From Datura wrightii (lineage: Eukaryota; Streptophyta; Magnoliopsida; Solanales; Solanaceae), in NCBI GenBank assembly GCA_035772735.1, contig JASDFA010000003.1, forward strand, positions 61,066,501 to 61,130,500: 64,000 nucleotides of DNA, written 5' to 3'. Of the stretch, positions 1-11,998 are shown piece after piece; position 1 is the first letter of the stretch, and each line of letters begins with the position of its first letter. The notes beneath the pieces were generated by a model. It was not told where the DNA came from, did not search any database, and saw nothing but the letters and a program-made list of their open reading frames with translations. Position numbers and translations under genes: made by a program.

Positions 1-312
1 CCAGCAAGATACATTCTAGTGCCCCAAGATTTTCTCCAGAAATTAGCCAAGAGATTGACGATGGCCGAAATAAAAATCCAGGCAATGATGGAAAATGTGA
101 AGCCTTGGGTGAAAATAGAGATTGATACAGCCGCACAGGCCCTGCATACCAGGCTCGATGGATTTGAGAGAAGATTTAATAGATGCATGGTGGAGAAGAT
201 AGACACAATCAGCCTCTGGGAGGAGTTGGGAGCTCTTCAGAGCCAAGTGACCGAGCTGGCCTCAATGACAATCGATAGTCATAGCAGCTCCCACTCTTCC
301 AAACATGGATGA
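1..312 (+). pseudogene. Element A: C-terminal part of the env-position 'putative plant transposon protein' ORF
   Basis: The frame is open from base 1 and ends at a stop at 310-312, so the start lies outside the window. It encodes a helical, coiled-coil-like tail (residues such as QVTELASMTID near the end) followed by a Ser/His-rich end. This resembles the C-terminus of the plant ORF that sits after pol in Athila-like Ty3 elements (the 'putative plant transposon protein' family); its biochemical role is not established. The assignment is from recognition of the tail and from position: it is followed by a long 3' UTR, a polypurine tract and an LTR. The homologous ORFs of C, E and H in this window end in an acidic tail instead, so A belongs to a different sub-lineage. 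Confidence 0.6.
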
Positions 313-2304
313 AGAGCCAGATGAGGAGATTAACTTGGTGGCTTATTGGGGGCCCAAGACAGCAGAAAAGGAGAAAGGAAAGAAGAGAGTCTCCGAGGAT
401 GTTGGAGAAGAGAGCTTGTGGAAGAGGAGAAAGAAAGAAAGAAGAGAACGCAAGCGGGAATGAGCAGAGAGCCTGCAGTCTCGTAACTCACACATGTTAG
501 AGCTATAGTAGCGAGCTACAGGAGTAGGAAACTCTACCATGGATCATCTCGAGCTTGCTAGTGGAGGGACCCTTCGGGGGAGCCACATTCAACCCAGATC
601 ACTATAGAGGCCGTAGAGACGGCCAAGCCTAATGAGGGGGTACCTACTCCCCCTGTTGACACATTAGTGAGTACGCCAGCCATCGCTAGCGCCACGATTG
701 CAGTAGAGGTACCTCCGCCACAGGATGACAGGAGTGCCTAGAGCGCCACGGGTATGTTCCCTTCCCTCTGTTCTTGTAGTTCATGCTTCGGGGATGAAGC
801 ACAATTTTTAAAAAGGGGAGGGGTGTACTTGTATATTTTTGGGTTTTTGGATTTGTCCGTGGGTTTTTCTTGTTGTGTTTCTTTTCCCTCCGGTATGCTA
901 TCTAGTAAAACCAGCATGTTTAGGATTTTATTTTCTTATTTTGTGATTTTTGTTTAATTAGAAAGTAGCCTAGGAGTACTCAGCTAATAAGAATGCACTA
1001 GTTTTGGAATGTTGAAAAAATTGACCCTGTTAAAATTGTTTTTGTTGATAAATTAGCAGTGTACTTGTGACTGCATATATGATTTTTGTGGATCTTTTTA
1101 TGTCATTTAATGTATTAGCATGAGTAGTCTCATTAAGCCATGCATAAACCATACAGGTAGAGTGAATATAAGTCATGTGCCATGAGTGAGTGAGGTTTGA
1201 TACTGAGTTCAGTATTATGTTGAAGATCTAGAACTTGCCTGGTTGGTCTTTGCATAGGTTAAGGATGGTTGATTAGGATATGATCATAGGCCATTTTTGA
1301 GCTCACTTTTAGCCTAAATGACCCTACCAAAATCATTATATTCCCTTGATCCCAATTGTGAGCCTTCAATAAACCATTTTTCTTTGATTAACCGATGAAT
1401 CCTACCCATTTTTTAAATAATGAACCTGCTTTGGCCCTGGTCCCTCCTTGGATATTGTGAACCTTAACATAGGAAAAATTCCTAAGTTGAGGGTGGCTAG
1501 AGTGGGGGTGCATAAATAGTGGGAACAAGGAAAAGGGTGAGAAAATGAGAAAAGGTGAAAAAATGAAGTGTTGTGTGACAAATGAAAAAGAAGAAAAAAA
1601 TAGATGAAAAATTTGAACAAAGAAAATTCAAAAATAATGCTTGAAAAAGGTTGAAGACACACCACACTCATACACATGCACACGAAGGGGGTTAAAAGGG
1701 AAGAAAAGGAAGGAAAAACAAAAAAGGGGTGAAATAGGTGAAAGATGGAGCGCCAATGTATGTAATGCCAAGGAAGGGTTAGTCACTTAAAAAGATCCCA
1801 TATTTATCATGTCCAGCCCTAAAGCCTACATTACAAGCCACATCAAGTTCTATAGTGATCCTAATCTGACCATCTGATAGACCGAACAGAGAAAATAAGG
1901 GCAAGCCTATGGTATCTGATACACAATATTTGGAACTTCTTTGTGAGAATGAGAGTCTCACTTGTTAGTCCCATATCATATCTGTTACTATATTTGTGAG
2001 TGGGGACTTCATTTATTGTGAGGTTACATGGTTTATATTTTATTTTACCAGTGGTCTATGTGAAAAGCATCGGTGATGACTTGATTTCCTATTGATAGCA
2101 AGATGACATGTCTTGATCCCTGCTTATCATATTTGGTGGTTTCTTGTAGTACATTAGCTGATATTGGTTCATGAAAGAAGAGTCAAGAGTTGTTTGATTT
2201 ATAGTGCAAATTTTATTTGGTATTGGCTGTAGTACTCTAGGTTTATTTTCTAGTTGAGTGTCGTGTTTAGTTTTTCTTTTCTTTGCCTACGGACATGCAA
2301 AAAT
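313..2304 (+). other. Element A: long 3' untranslated region
   Basis: About 2 kb without a convincing ORF, between the env-like ORF and the polypurine tract. It holds a purine run after the ORF (around 806-825, AAAAAGGGGAGGGGTG), a near copy of the element's own polypurine tract at 1481-1496, and blocks shared with the 3' UTRs of B, E, F, H and I (CATGTGCCATGAGTG near 1175, CTAGAACTTGCCTGG near 1228). A purine-rich, AG-repeated stretch runs from about 1520 to 1740. Small ORFs here are not conserved. Confidence 0.6.
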
Positions 2305-2320
2305 CTTAAGTTGAGGGTGT
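2282..2320 (+). promoter_or_regulatory. Element A: pre-PPT hairpin and polypurine tract
   Basis: Imperfect hairpin with TTTGC/GCAAA arms (2282-2301) around a GGAC core, then the purine-rich CTTAAGTTGAGGGTGT (2305-2320) directly abutting the LTR start TGATGTG. In Ty3 elements this tract primes plus-strand DNA. Both parts align by position with the hairpin plus TTAAGTGTGGGGT of the other Athila elements here, but the sequence differs. Confidence 0.6.
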
Positions 2321-3402
2321 TGATGTGCTATGAGTTTACAACACTTTCGACGCTCAAAACTAAGAAAATAACATGGACTAAGGTATGTTTATACGGATAT
2401 GAGGTGCTTTTACTGTGTTTTTAGGGAAAATAAGTGTTGGAGCAAGAATGTGCAAAGGAAGCCTAAAGAGCATAAAATAAGCCAAAGTGATAGTCTCAGT
2501 ACGAGCCGTACATTGATGGTACGAGTCGTATTGAGATCTGTGAAAAGATTTAGAAAGTTGAGCTGGGAAGAATGCAACCTATGACTCTCATACGAGTCGT
2601 ACAACCATGGTATGAGCCATAACATTAAGTTGTGGAAATATTCAGAGAAAATTGAACAAAGGTAGACTCCTGATATGAATGGACAGTACGAGTCGTGGCG
2701 GAGAGGTATGAGTCGTACCATCACACACGTGATAAACTTCAGAGAAATTTAGATTTCTCAGAGTCAACCCACGGAAGCAAAGTACGACTCATAGGAAGCA
2801 GGTATGAGTAATACCAAGGCCCAACACTTAGCCAAATTTCAGCAAGCCAAGGACTTATGACAGCAGGTACGACCCGTACAATCCTGCTACGGATCATATG
2901 ATCAATCGTGGCTCAAGCGGCGACAGTTATGGAAATTTACCCTGTTAGTTTAGAAAAAGTATTCTTATGTTTATATAAATACTTTTTATGTTCTATTTTC
3001 ATTAGATATAGTTAGAGAAGGTTAGAGAATGATAGAGAACATTAATGATGAAAAAATTCAAGGGAAAACATAGAATTGAGTAGATTAACTTGTGATCAAC
3101 CTTTTCTTGGATTCTTTCTTGATCTTTGTCAATTGTTCTTGAGGTTTGATCTGATATAATCAAAGAAGATTTTCTATCATATACGATTGTAAGTATTGAA
3201 TTATATGTTTAATGATGAATGTATATCACAACCTTACAACTATGAGAGGCTGAAACCTCCATAGCTAAGGTTGTGAAAACCATGGTGGATTAACGAGCTA
3301 GGGATACACAAAAGTGATTCAAAACCAATGCAAAACGCGCTTGTATTGTATTCTCTTATCTTTAACATTTCTTAACAGTGTACAACATTAGGACTTGCCC
3401 AA
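2321..3402 (+). repeat. Element A: 3' LTR (end truncated)
   Basis: Starts TGATGTG straight after the polypurine tract. Homologous to 3787-4935 over its whole length, including TATATAAATA at 2972-2981 and the block ending AGGACTTGCCC. It stops short where an antisense Tekay fragment begins, so about 0.5 kb of the LTR 3' end is missing compared with the second copy. U3 carries paired TACGAGTCGTA-like sites about every 90-97 bp (from about 2497 to 2900). Confidence 0.6.
2497..2900 (+). repeat. Array of paired near-palindromic ACGAGTCGT sites in U3
   Basis: Five degenerate units beginning near 2497, 2588, 2685, 2781 and 2868, each with two TACGAGTCGTA-like sites about 12-20 bp apart. The last ends about 70 bp before the TATA box at 2972. 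The second LTR copy has the same arrangement at about 3960-4460 before TATAAATA at 4525-4532. Confidence 0.6.
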
Positions 3403-3786
3403 ATTCTTTTTAAAATGAAGCATACCATCTCCCTTGGTAACGAAGCACACCATCTCCCCTTTGGAGAATTCTTCCACCTCCTTTTTAAAGATTGCTTCCT
3501 TTAACTTAAGTAGGGTTAGGTCCTCATCTTGCATTGTCTTAACTTCCTCCACGAAAGAGGACTCTGCTCCATTTTGTAATATGACTCCACCCTCTTCTGA
3601 ATCTACCAACCGGACTCCTAACTGAGCTAGCCTATGAACATCTCTTTCCAGCTCCTTCTTATCATCCTCAACATGACCATACTCCCCAGAGACAACTTTA
3701 TGAGGGCATAAGCCACTATATTTGCTTCGCCCAGGTGATACAACATACTCATATTATAATCTTTCAACAATTCTAACCACCTCCCT
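3403..3786 (-). pseudogene. Tekay/Del chromovirus fragment: RNase H tail and pre-integrase linker
   Basis: On the minus strand this encodes a piece recognisable against D at 22070-22350 in this window: the GRWLELLKDYNMSMLYHLGE segment (end of RNase H) and then DSEEGGVILQNGAESSF (linker before the integrase zinc finger). It is about 385 bp long, carries a frameshift between the two pieces, and has no LTR of its own. It lies exactly between the truncated end of the first A-type LTR and the start of the second, on the opposite strand. Confidence 0.75.
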
Positions 3787-5474
3787 ATGTACTGTGGGTT
3801 TATAGTACTTTCAACACTTAAAACTAAGGAAATAAGCATGGTCTTAGGTGTGTTATATGGATATGATGCACTTTTACTTTGTTTTAAGCGAAGATAGATG
3901 TTGGAGTTGAAATGTGCAAAAGAAGGACAAAATGTAGAAAAAGGGCTAAGTATGGACCTCAGTACGAGCCATACCATCCTAGTACGACCCATACTGAGAA
4001 TCGTGGAAAAGTCCAAAACATTTTGTTTGAAGCAAAGGCAAAGTACGATTTATAGTACTAGCCGTGCTATCTTGGTACGAATCGTACCACAACAATTGTA
4101 GAAAAGTTCATAAGATGCTATACAGGACAAGTCTCCAAGTACGAGTAGTAACCACGTATCATGATATCTAACTAAGACCCGAACCAAGGAGTCGTGGTAA
4201 AGTTCAGAAGAATTGAAGAATGGAAGATCTCAATGTATGACTGGAAGTCACGAGTCGTAGGATGCAGGCACTAGTCGTACCAAGCCACTAGTGAAAATAT
4301 TCAAAGGATGCCAGAACTCTTAAGATCAAACGAAAACAAGACAGTACAACTCGTAGGTTCATGGTACGAGTCGTACCAGCTTACAACACTTAGCAAAAAT
4401 AGAAGTTTCCAAGCATTGTACAAGTGAAGGCACGACTTGTACAATTCTGTTACGGGTCATAAGTGAAGTCGACCACAGTTCAATAGTATTCCCTGTTTAC
4501 TTAGGAAAGGGTTCTAAATATTTGTATAAATACTTTTTAGGTTATTTTCGGTCAGGAGAAGTAAGTTACAAGTCTGAAGAAGTTAGAGAGAGTCAGATTT
4601 GGAGAAAAATAATTGTTGTTGATTTACTATTCAGGTTTTGGGGAGACTTTGTTGGATAATTTTCTCATTATTCTTGAAGTGTTCTTCCTTAATTATTGCA
4701 ATAGCCAAGTGGGTTTTCTTTGAATCATCTTTATATGTTCTAAAATTATGTGTTCGTCTATGAATGCTTATAATTCTCTTAAAACAATGAGAGGCTAAAT
4801 CCTCCACAATTAGGGTTGTGGGAAACATGGTGAATTAACGAACTAGGGTTGCACAAAGTGATTCTAAACCAATGCTAAAAACTTGTATTATATTCTCTTC
4901 ATCTTCAACATTTCTTAACGGAGCGCAACATTAGGACTTGCCCCAATCCTTTACTTTCTTGAATCTAGAGAAATAGAGATTAGGAAAAGAGAATTATAAC
5001 AAAGACTTGATCTTTATGGGTCATTGTATGACTTGAGCTGCGGTCGCAGGATAGTTAATTTGGAAAAAATTAATAACACTTGAATTGAAATGACTCATAA
5101 GACCTAATCCGGGGATTGAGTAGAGTCATCCAATAGGAATGAACTAGTTGTTTGGATGAACCCTAGTTATCAGTTCTACAAGTAAACATTGGGATAGATC
5201 AAAAGTGTAAACCCCAAAGTTGTTATGAATCCATCGGGAACACTTTCCCTAGTTATTCGCATAAACTTGATAAACAACAATCAATTCTCAGCTTTGTCAC
5301 ATTTTTTGCTTTTAGAAAACCCCCTTTAGGAGAAAACAAACTTAGAAGCTTAAATACAAGCATTATTCTATATCTTGACCATATTCCCTGTGGGATCGAC
5401 CCCAACCTTTGTTGGGTTATATATTGACAATGTCCGCGTCATACTTTTACAGGAGTATGAGTTGAGCATTATCA
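3787..5474 (+). repeat. Second A-family LTR
   Basis: The first 1.15 kb aligns with 2321-3402; the remaining 0.5 kb is an LTR end with the usual U5 signature (CCCTGTGGGATCGAC near 5386) and stops near GAGCATTATCA. The exact last base is uncertain (5468 or 5474). No primer-binding site follows, so it is either a solo LTR or the terminus of a disrupted element. TATAAATA lies at 4525-4532. Confidence 0.55.
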
Positions 5475-5481
5475 CCTCCTC

Positions 5482-5960
5482 TGATGGAGATTCAAATCCT
5501 TCTGACTGAATGATGTCATCCAAGCACATGTAAGCACAGGTGGTCATCAAATAATATAGGACAGTGAAGTCCCAATTATTGTTCCCTCAGAGACTTGTCA
5601 GATTAATCATTTACGGTTAACTCTTTATTTCTCTATTATAGTAAGCGTACATAAAAATATGGAATGGTTTAGAGATTAAACTACTAAAAGTTGAAATGTA
5701 ATTTAACTACTAAACTAAAATTTTTGCAAACGTGATTGTACTTCAAATGATGATGAAAATATAGGGAAATGACACTTTCGCTTCAGGTTGAGTTTTCAAG
5801 ACTTGATTAAGTAGATTGATTCTTCATAAGGTTGATAGTGGCAAGTTACTACCCCATTTCTTGCAACTCTCCTGAGCATCCAAGAACTATCCCATGAACC
5901 CTAACGCCTATATCCCTATGGTTGCAGGATAAGCATGAGACGACGGTTGTGGCTACTTGT
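5482..5960 (-). repeat. Element C: 3' LTR, left piece
   Basis: Weakly but collinearly similar to the terminal part of E-type LTRs (GGTGGTC then CCCTCAGAGAC against GTGGTCG then CCCACAGGGAC). It ends at the B insertion, where CTTGT (5956-5960) is one copy of the target duplication. The outer boundary near 5482 (TGATGGAGA) is approximate. Confidence 0.5.
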
Positions 5961-7536
5961 TGATCGTGGGCAAAAATAGCATGCCCGAGTGATACTTTAT
6001 AACTTAGTTTTCCCTTGTTTAACTATTTATTTATATACATTTTCATGTGATTTTATATAAATGTGCATACATGTACTAACCAAAATGATTAGTCTTTGTT
6101 TTGTAGGTTTTAATGAATTTGAGGAACTAATTCATAAGTTGGTGAAGTAGAGGAATGGAGTCGGGAGCAAATTGCGAAAGTCGGCAAAGAGCATGCCATG
6201 GCAAGGCTGGCCGCGCCAGGCAGCGTGCCACGTTGTGCGTGAGATGCGCCCAGTGTCGTGCCACGCCCATGCCAGACACTCGAGAAGAGGCAGCAAGAAG
6301 GCAGGCACCAGCGCGCCAGCGCCGTGCGACGCCAGGGTAGATGCGCGCCAGCAACAGCCGAACGCGTTGCATGAGCAACGTGTCACGCTGGCAGCGCGGT
6401 GACACTCGGCAGTTTAGGCATCCGGAGGCAATTTCCAGAGAGCCTCCGTGTTACCTCCGTGTCACGGAGGCAATGCTCCACGATACACTCCGTGACACAG
6501 AGCCATTCCACGACAAGCTAAATTGTGCACGTTTCTCATTTACTATAAATAGGTCCCTTAGCTCCTAAAAACATTTGGTCACGATTTTATTCTGGAAAAC
6601 CACCTAGGAGTGAAGGGAGAAGTGGGAGAACTCATCTAGGGTTTGGCAAATTCCCTTCTCTTCTACCAATTCTTGTAAGTATGTTAATTTAGTTGTAGTT
6701 TCTTGTAGTTTTACGAACATGAATGGATAGAACCCTTCCTCTAGGGTGGAAGCCATGAATTATGAATGTGTTTTTATGAAATTGTGTTGGAATCAAGTTA
6801 TTGATTGTTGTTTTATCTTGCATTCCAGATTATTGGTTGTTTTTATGATTGATCACCATGAAAACATACACGTTAACTTGGGCATTTGCTTGAGAAGGCA
6901 TTTACCTAGGTCAAAACATGAGAATGTAAGGAGCTTGATTGTATGTCACGATATAATTTGTGTTCGGATAGAAATATACCTAATGCCTGGCTTGGTTGAT
7001 AAAACGGGATGATTTAGAGACCGACTTAGAATTATAACATCACCACTCGAAGAAGTACTTGTGAGGCTAAGTTGAGTCGAATGATTAGGTGCATGAGAGT
7101 CCTTACTCATTTCCACGTAAACCACATCCACGTAATTAATTTCCCACGAACTAGAATTAGCATCCTCGCTCACAATGATGCAGTGAGGCAAGTTAGTCGT
7201 GTTTAGAGGCTCGAAAGGCCCTGAACATGCAATTCTAATTATGTGAGACGACGATTGATAGTTTCATACTTAACCCATTGCAATTCGTAATAGCGCATGA
7301 TTATCTGGTTTTAACTCTATGTTGCTCCTAGAGTGAATTCAGAATATGTCGTTGACCAAAATTAGACTTAATTAAACCTTCTCGACAACTTCTATAATCG
7401 ACATTTTCGATGTTTAATATCACACTTGGAATAGATAGTTAGAGGAATGGGTCCAGTCCCTGTGGGTTCGACATTCCGGTTCTTAAAAAGAGCCACTATA
7501 TTACTTGCACAACCCGTACACTTGCGGAGCCCAACA
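5961..7536 (+). repeat. Element B: 5' LTR
   Basis: TGATCGTGGG to GCCCAACA. It contains a GC-rich U3 block (6180-6500), the 42-bp palindrome at 6458-6499, TATAAAT at 6544-6550, and the U5 signature GTCCCTGTGGGTTCGAC near 7453. It lacks 13 bp near its end relative to the 3' LTR. Confidence 0.9.
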
Positions 7537-7542
7537 AGTTTT

Positions 7543-7560
7543 TGGCACCGTTGCTGGGGA
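7543..7560 (+). promoter_or_regulatory. Element B: primer-binding site (tRNA-Asp)
   Basis: TGGCACCGTTGCTGGGGA matches the complement of the plant tRNA-Asp(GUC) 3' end (TGGCGCCGTTGCCGGGGA) at 16 of 18 positions, 6 bp after the LTR. Minus-strand DNA synthesis starts here. The two mismatches fit an ageing copy. Confidence 0.85.
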
Positions 7561-7646
7561 TTCGACGAAGTTTTGATAATTTATCTGTTTTTATGTGATT
7601 TTTGAATTTCCTTAAGTGTTGAGAAACTTGGTCTTAGTTTGATTAT

Positions 7647-9762
7647 TTGCAGGTGACAGGTTGTCCTGCCGAGCTGGCTAAAAATAGAGAGCTTGTGGAA
7701 CCGTTGCTTGAACCTGAACGTCAAATCCATTTGCGAAGGAGAGTAGCTCTAGTGCAAAAGCTGAAGAGACTTGAAGAAAAGGTACAACAACAACCACCCG
7801 CGGGACAAGCACAATTGTTATCGGAAGCCTGGAGGGAACTTTGAGCTTTAACAGAACATGGTGCAGCTGTTACATTCTAGTGGTCAATTCACTGGGATGG
7901 CACATGAGGACCCGCAGCAGCACTTACAGAGCTTTCTAGAGATTAGTGACACGTTTGTCCCCACCGGCGTGTCCACAGATTATGTCCGACTGACCCTCTT
8001 CCCATTTTCATTGTTGGGAGAGGCGAAAAAGTGGTTGAAGGCTGAGCCACCGAACTCCATAACTTCGTGGGATGACTTGGCTAAGAAGTTCCTTATCAGA
8101 TTCTTTCCTTCAGGAAAAACAACAAAGTTGAGAAGTGAGATATTAAGTTTCAAGCAGAGACCTGATGAGAATTTATATTTGGCTTGGGAAAGATTCAAGT
8201 CATTGTTGAGAGACTGTCCCCATCACCAGCAATCAAATGAAGTGCTGGCTCATACCTTTGTAGAAAGTCTAGACCCACACACAAAAATATTACTAGACTC
8301 TGCATCGGGTGGGCATGCCCTGGAGAATACGTATGATGAGTTGTACACTTTGTTGAATAGAATCGCTCAAGGAAATCCATAGTGTCACAACGAGTCATCG
8401 AAAGGGGCAGGAAAGAGATCAGGTTTGATAGAGGTAGATGGAATGAATGCCTTGGCAGCACAGCTAGCTTCGTTCCAGCATCAGATGATGACTCAGTTCA
8501 ATAAACTAGTTATGAACCAACAATAGGGCCAGGTCAATACAGTTCAGCAAGCTCCTAGTTGGTGCAAAATTTGTGGTAACAACAGGCATAATGCAAAATC
8601 TTGTGGAGCCAATCCAGAGTCAGTCAATTTTGTTGGTAATGTGCAGCGGAAGAATCAGAATTTTGGAACCAGTTACAATAGAAATTGGCAGGTCCACCCG
8701 AATTTTTCTTGGGGTGGAAACCAAAAGCAGAGTTATATGCAACTTCGACAATAGCAGTATCAGCAGAATAGGTAGAATGATGGTCAATTGAGTAGCAACA
8801 TTGAGGAAACATTGCAGAAAATGATGGAGACCTAGACTCAGTTAGTAGAGAATCAGGCGAGGATGGCAACAGACTTAAAGAATCAGCAAATGGCCACCCG
8901 CAATCTTGAAAAACAAGTGGGTCAGATAGCAGCTACTCAAAACATTAGGTCACAGGGGGGATTACCAAGTGACACGGATCCTAACCCCCGGCAGATCAAT
9001 GTCATCAGTCTGAGAAGCGGTAAGCAATTAGCTGATACAGTGCAAAAAGTGCTGAGAAAGGAGGTGCAACCGGAGTTGGTTAGACCAGGACCATCCATCA
9101 ACATGGGAGATAATAAGAGTGTTGGGCAACAAAATGCGCAACCTTCATTGCAGCTAGCATAAAGACCACCACCACCATTCCCTCAGAAATTCAGAAAGAG
9201 CAAGGAGGAGGAATGCTTCAAAAAGTTCTTTGAGAGCTTCAAAGAACTTCACATAAATTTGCCTCTTATTGATGTTTTGCAGAGAATGCCCAAGTATGCT
9301 AAATACTTGAAGGATGTGATGGCAAACAAAGTTAGGTTGGTGGACATCCAGACTGTAGCACTGACTGAGGAGTGCAGTCACCGGGTACTGAGCAAGATTC
9401 CGAAGAAGCTCAAAGACCCAAGGAGTTTTACCCTCCCCACACAAATTGGTAAAGCTGAGGTGCTATGGGCTTTGTGTGATCTAGGGGCAGCGGTTAACCT
9501 AATGCCCCTATCCTTATTCAACACCCTGGAGTTGGGAAAACCGAGGCCGACGAGGTTGATGCTGCAGCTGGCTGACAAGTCGCGAGTGACACCCGATGGA
9601 ATAATAGAGGACCTTCTCATCAAAGTAGGTAAGTTTATTATACCTGCTGATTTTATTGTCTTAAATTTTTAGGTTGATGACCAGGTACCCCTAATCTTAG
9701 GACGGCCATTCTTGGCCACCGGAGGAGCAGTGATTGATTTGAGAGAAGGGACCCTAAAATGA
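7647..9762 (+). pseudogene. Element B: Gag-protease, degenerate
   Basis: Gag capsid-like region at 7858-8382 (FTGMAHEDPQQHLQSFLEIS, then WLKAEPPNSITSWDDLAKKF), zinc knuckle near 8556-8605 (CKICGNNRHNAKSC, CX2CX4HX4C), a Q-rich linker, and the protease at 9259-9762 with the Athila-type active site ALCDLGAAVNLMP and flap LGRPFLATGG. Frames are broken by a frameshift/stop near 7843, by TAG near 8381, 8525, 8753, 8763 and 8834, and by stops near 9160 and 9670. About 30 codons between the N-terminal piece and MVQLLHSS are missing relative to E and H. No ATG precedes the N-terminal piece; a TTTGCAG sits at 7646-7652. Gag would form the particle; the protease would mature it. This copy cannot make a full product. 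Confidence 0.85.
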
Positions 9763-10387
9763 GGGTCGATGATGAAGAAGAGCTCTTCCGCGTTTACCAA
9801 GAAATGAACCCATCCGCACACTAAAGAAACCTTTGTTAGGTTAGTGTGTTATCAGAGGATGAGTGTGGGGTGGAGGAGTCCACAGGTGCATGGCCAAAGG
9901 CAATGACAAGTGTTCAACCCGAGTCTGATAAAGGGCTTCAGATTGTGAAGAAGTTGGAGGAAGAGAGGAACAGAGTGGAGGCTGTTTCCTCTAAAAATCA
10001 AAAGAAAAGGAGATGGTTCTCGAACGGGAACCCAGGTATGAGGATGTCCTGAAAAGGACAGTCCACGTCATGCCACGACGGAAAATAAGGCGCTGCTTGG
10101 GAGGCAACCCAAGGGTACCACAGGTATAATTTATGAATTTTGGTTTGTGTTGATTTTGTTATTTTCATTATGTTTGTGTCTTTGGTGGAAAGTTAAGCAC
10201 AGATGGATGGAAGTCTAAGTACCCGAGAAGGAGGAAGCTAAAAAGCATGGAATAGAAGAAGTGTGGGGTCAAACACCCACCTAGGAGAACTTGAAGAAAT
10301 GCATGATTTTAGCTTGGAATAGAAGCTTAGGGAGTATTTCTCATCCTTTAAATTCTAATTTGATGCTATGAGGACATAGCATGATTT
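9763..10387 (+). other. Element B: junction to the 3' UTR, with AGGCAA hairpin
   Basis: No recognisable pol. A short remnant frame (9846-10052) ends in a K/R-rich stretch, followed by the hairpin CTTGGG-AGGCAA-CCCAAG at 10096-10113. The downstream sequence aligns with F and I. This is where RT, RNase H and integrase are absent. Confidence 0.6.
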
Positions 10388-11998
10388 AAGTGTGGGGTGA
10401 GAAAAAATTCAAAATTTTTGTGCTTAATTTTTGGTGAATGTAATGCTTGTGAGGAATTTGTGAGAAATTTGAAAAAATTTTATGAGTCAAGCATGAATTC
10501 AACACCCGTTGGTTTTTCTTTTCGGTTCTTTTCCGACGGGGGGTCTTTGAACTGAAGAATAAAACTTTTTTTTCTTTGTCTATATATAATGTTTTTAGTC
10601 ATAGTTAGGGACTATTTCTGACGATGGATGGATGATGATCATCTTGAGGAAAATTAGTCAATATGCTTTGGGTTTTGAACCCGTAGCTCATTGATGCTTG
10701 ATGTTCTTGGTATGTGCTATAAATGTTTGTAAGAGGCAAGTATGGTTAGTGTTGAAGCATGCAAGTGGTATAACTTTGGTTGAGATACTTAGGCTCTAGA
10801 ATTTGACTCAATATGATTGAAGCTTAATGTTTGAATTCTTGCAATTAGCTGGGTTAAGAGTCTGCTGAATGTGTCTTGAATTGAGCATGTGCCATGAGTG
10901 TAAGGTTTTTGAGTTTTTGTGCTATTGTGGATTGTCTAGAACTTGCCTGGTGTGTTTATAAAACAAAATGACGGATGTGAATTGTAGGAGATGATTTAGG
11001 CATTTCTTTGAATGAACCCAAATGTTATCCCTCATTTTACCTACCTTGAATAATTAATCCTAGTTAGCCCCATTGAGCCTTGAGCCTATTCTTTGATAGC
11101 TGCAACATAGGCTTAGTCCTTTTCTTTCATTATCCTAGAATTTGATCCAAAACTCCTAAGCGCTTAAGGAAAAAATCCGAAAGAGTGAAGGAGTGAGAAG
11201 AATGAAAAGAAGGAAAAGTGGCAGTTGTAAAAGTTGAGAAAGGTCAAGGGTGCACTTGTATGAATACGATTGAGTATTAGTAGGGAGTAAGAAAATAAAT
11301 TAATGAAAAATTACTTATAGAACTCCTTACTAATAAACTAAGAGTGCCTAAAGAAATGGAGAAACAAAAGAGGAAAAAGAAAGCTAAAAAGAGATGAAGG
11401 TGAAGTAAGAGAAGGGAAGTCCGTAATGAGGGCGTGATGTAGTAAAAGCGCTTAGGGAATATAGTCACTATTACTGGCCATAATAGTACCTACCCATCCC
11501 TTAGTTACATTACAACCTAAAAAGTCCTACTTGATCTTACATTCATACATCCTTAAATTAGTGGAATAAAACACTAAGGGCAACCTTTTGGGTCATTACA
11601 TGATGCATATGAATCCTTTGTGAGGGTGAGCGTAATTCTATTCATGTACCCACACATGTTGCAATTTAAAAGTTTTTTGCGTGTGAAAATGGTTAACTCT
11701 CTTGCCGTGAGGGCACATGTTGAATGAAGGATTTAATTCAGGTTGGATTCCTTGATCAGTTGATTTGCATGAGTTTGCTAAGATTGAGAGTCGATTCTTG
11801 AGGTTAGGAAGTCTTGGCAGAGTTGCGTTTCATTTCAATGATTAAATCGTGCATGCTCTATTTGTAACTTGCTATCTTAAATAATCATTATAGCTGTAGC
11901 TTGAATTATTTTGCTAAATTAGCTATGTGTGAGTCACCATAGGCATGAGATGTAAAAGGTTTGTTTGAGGACGAACAAGGCTTTAAGTGTGGGGTAGG
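10388..11998 (+). other. Element B: 3' UTR with internal PPT copy, pre-PPT hairpin and PPT
   Basis: AAGTGTGGGGT at 10388-10398 is an internal copy of the true tract at 11985-11995. The conserved block GATGGATGGATGATGATC lies near 10623. The perfect-with-wobble hairpin TTGTTTG-AGGA-CGAACAA is at 11961-11978, just before TTTAAGTGTGGGGTAGG and the 3' LTR. No conserved ORF was seen. Confidence 0.7.

Noticed and set aside
1520..1740. Purine-rich strand as a gene or regulatory island
   Set aside because: Equivalent purine-rich stretches occur in the 3' UTRs of B, I and H; low-complexity part of the element.
6127..6405. Overlapping ORFs on both strands in B U3 (also 12212-12606)
   Set aside because: GC-rich sequence with few stops; frames differ between the two LTRs.
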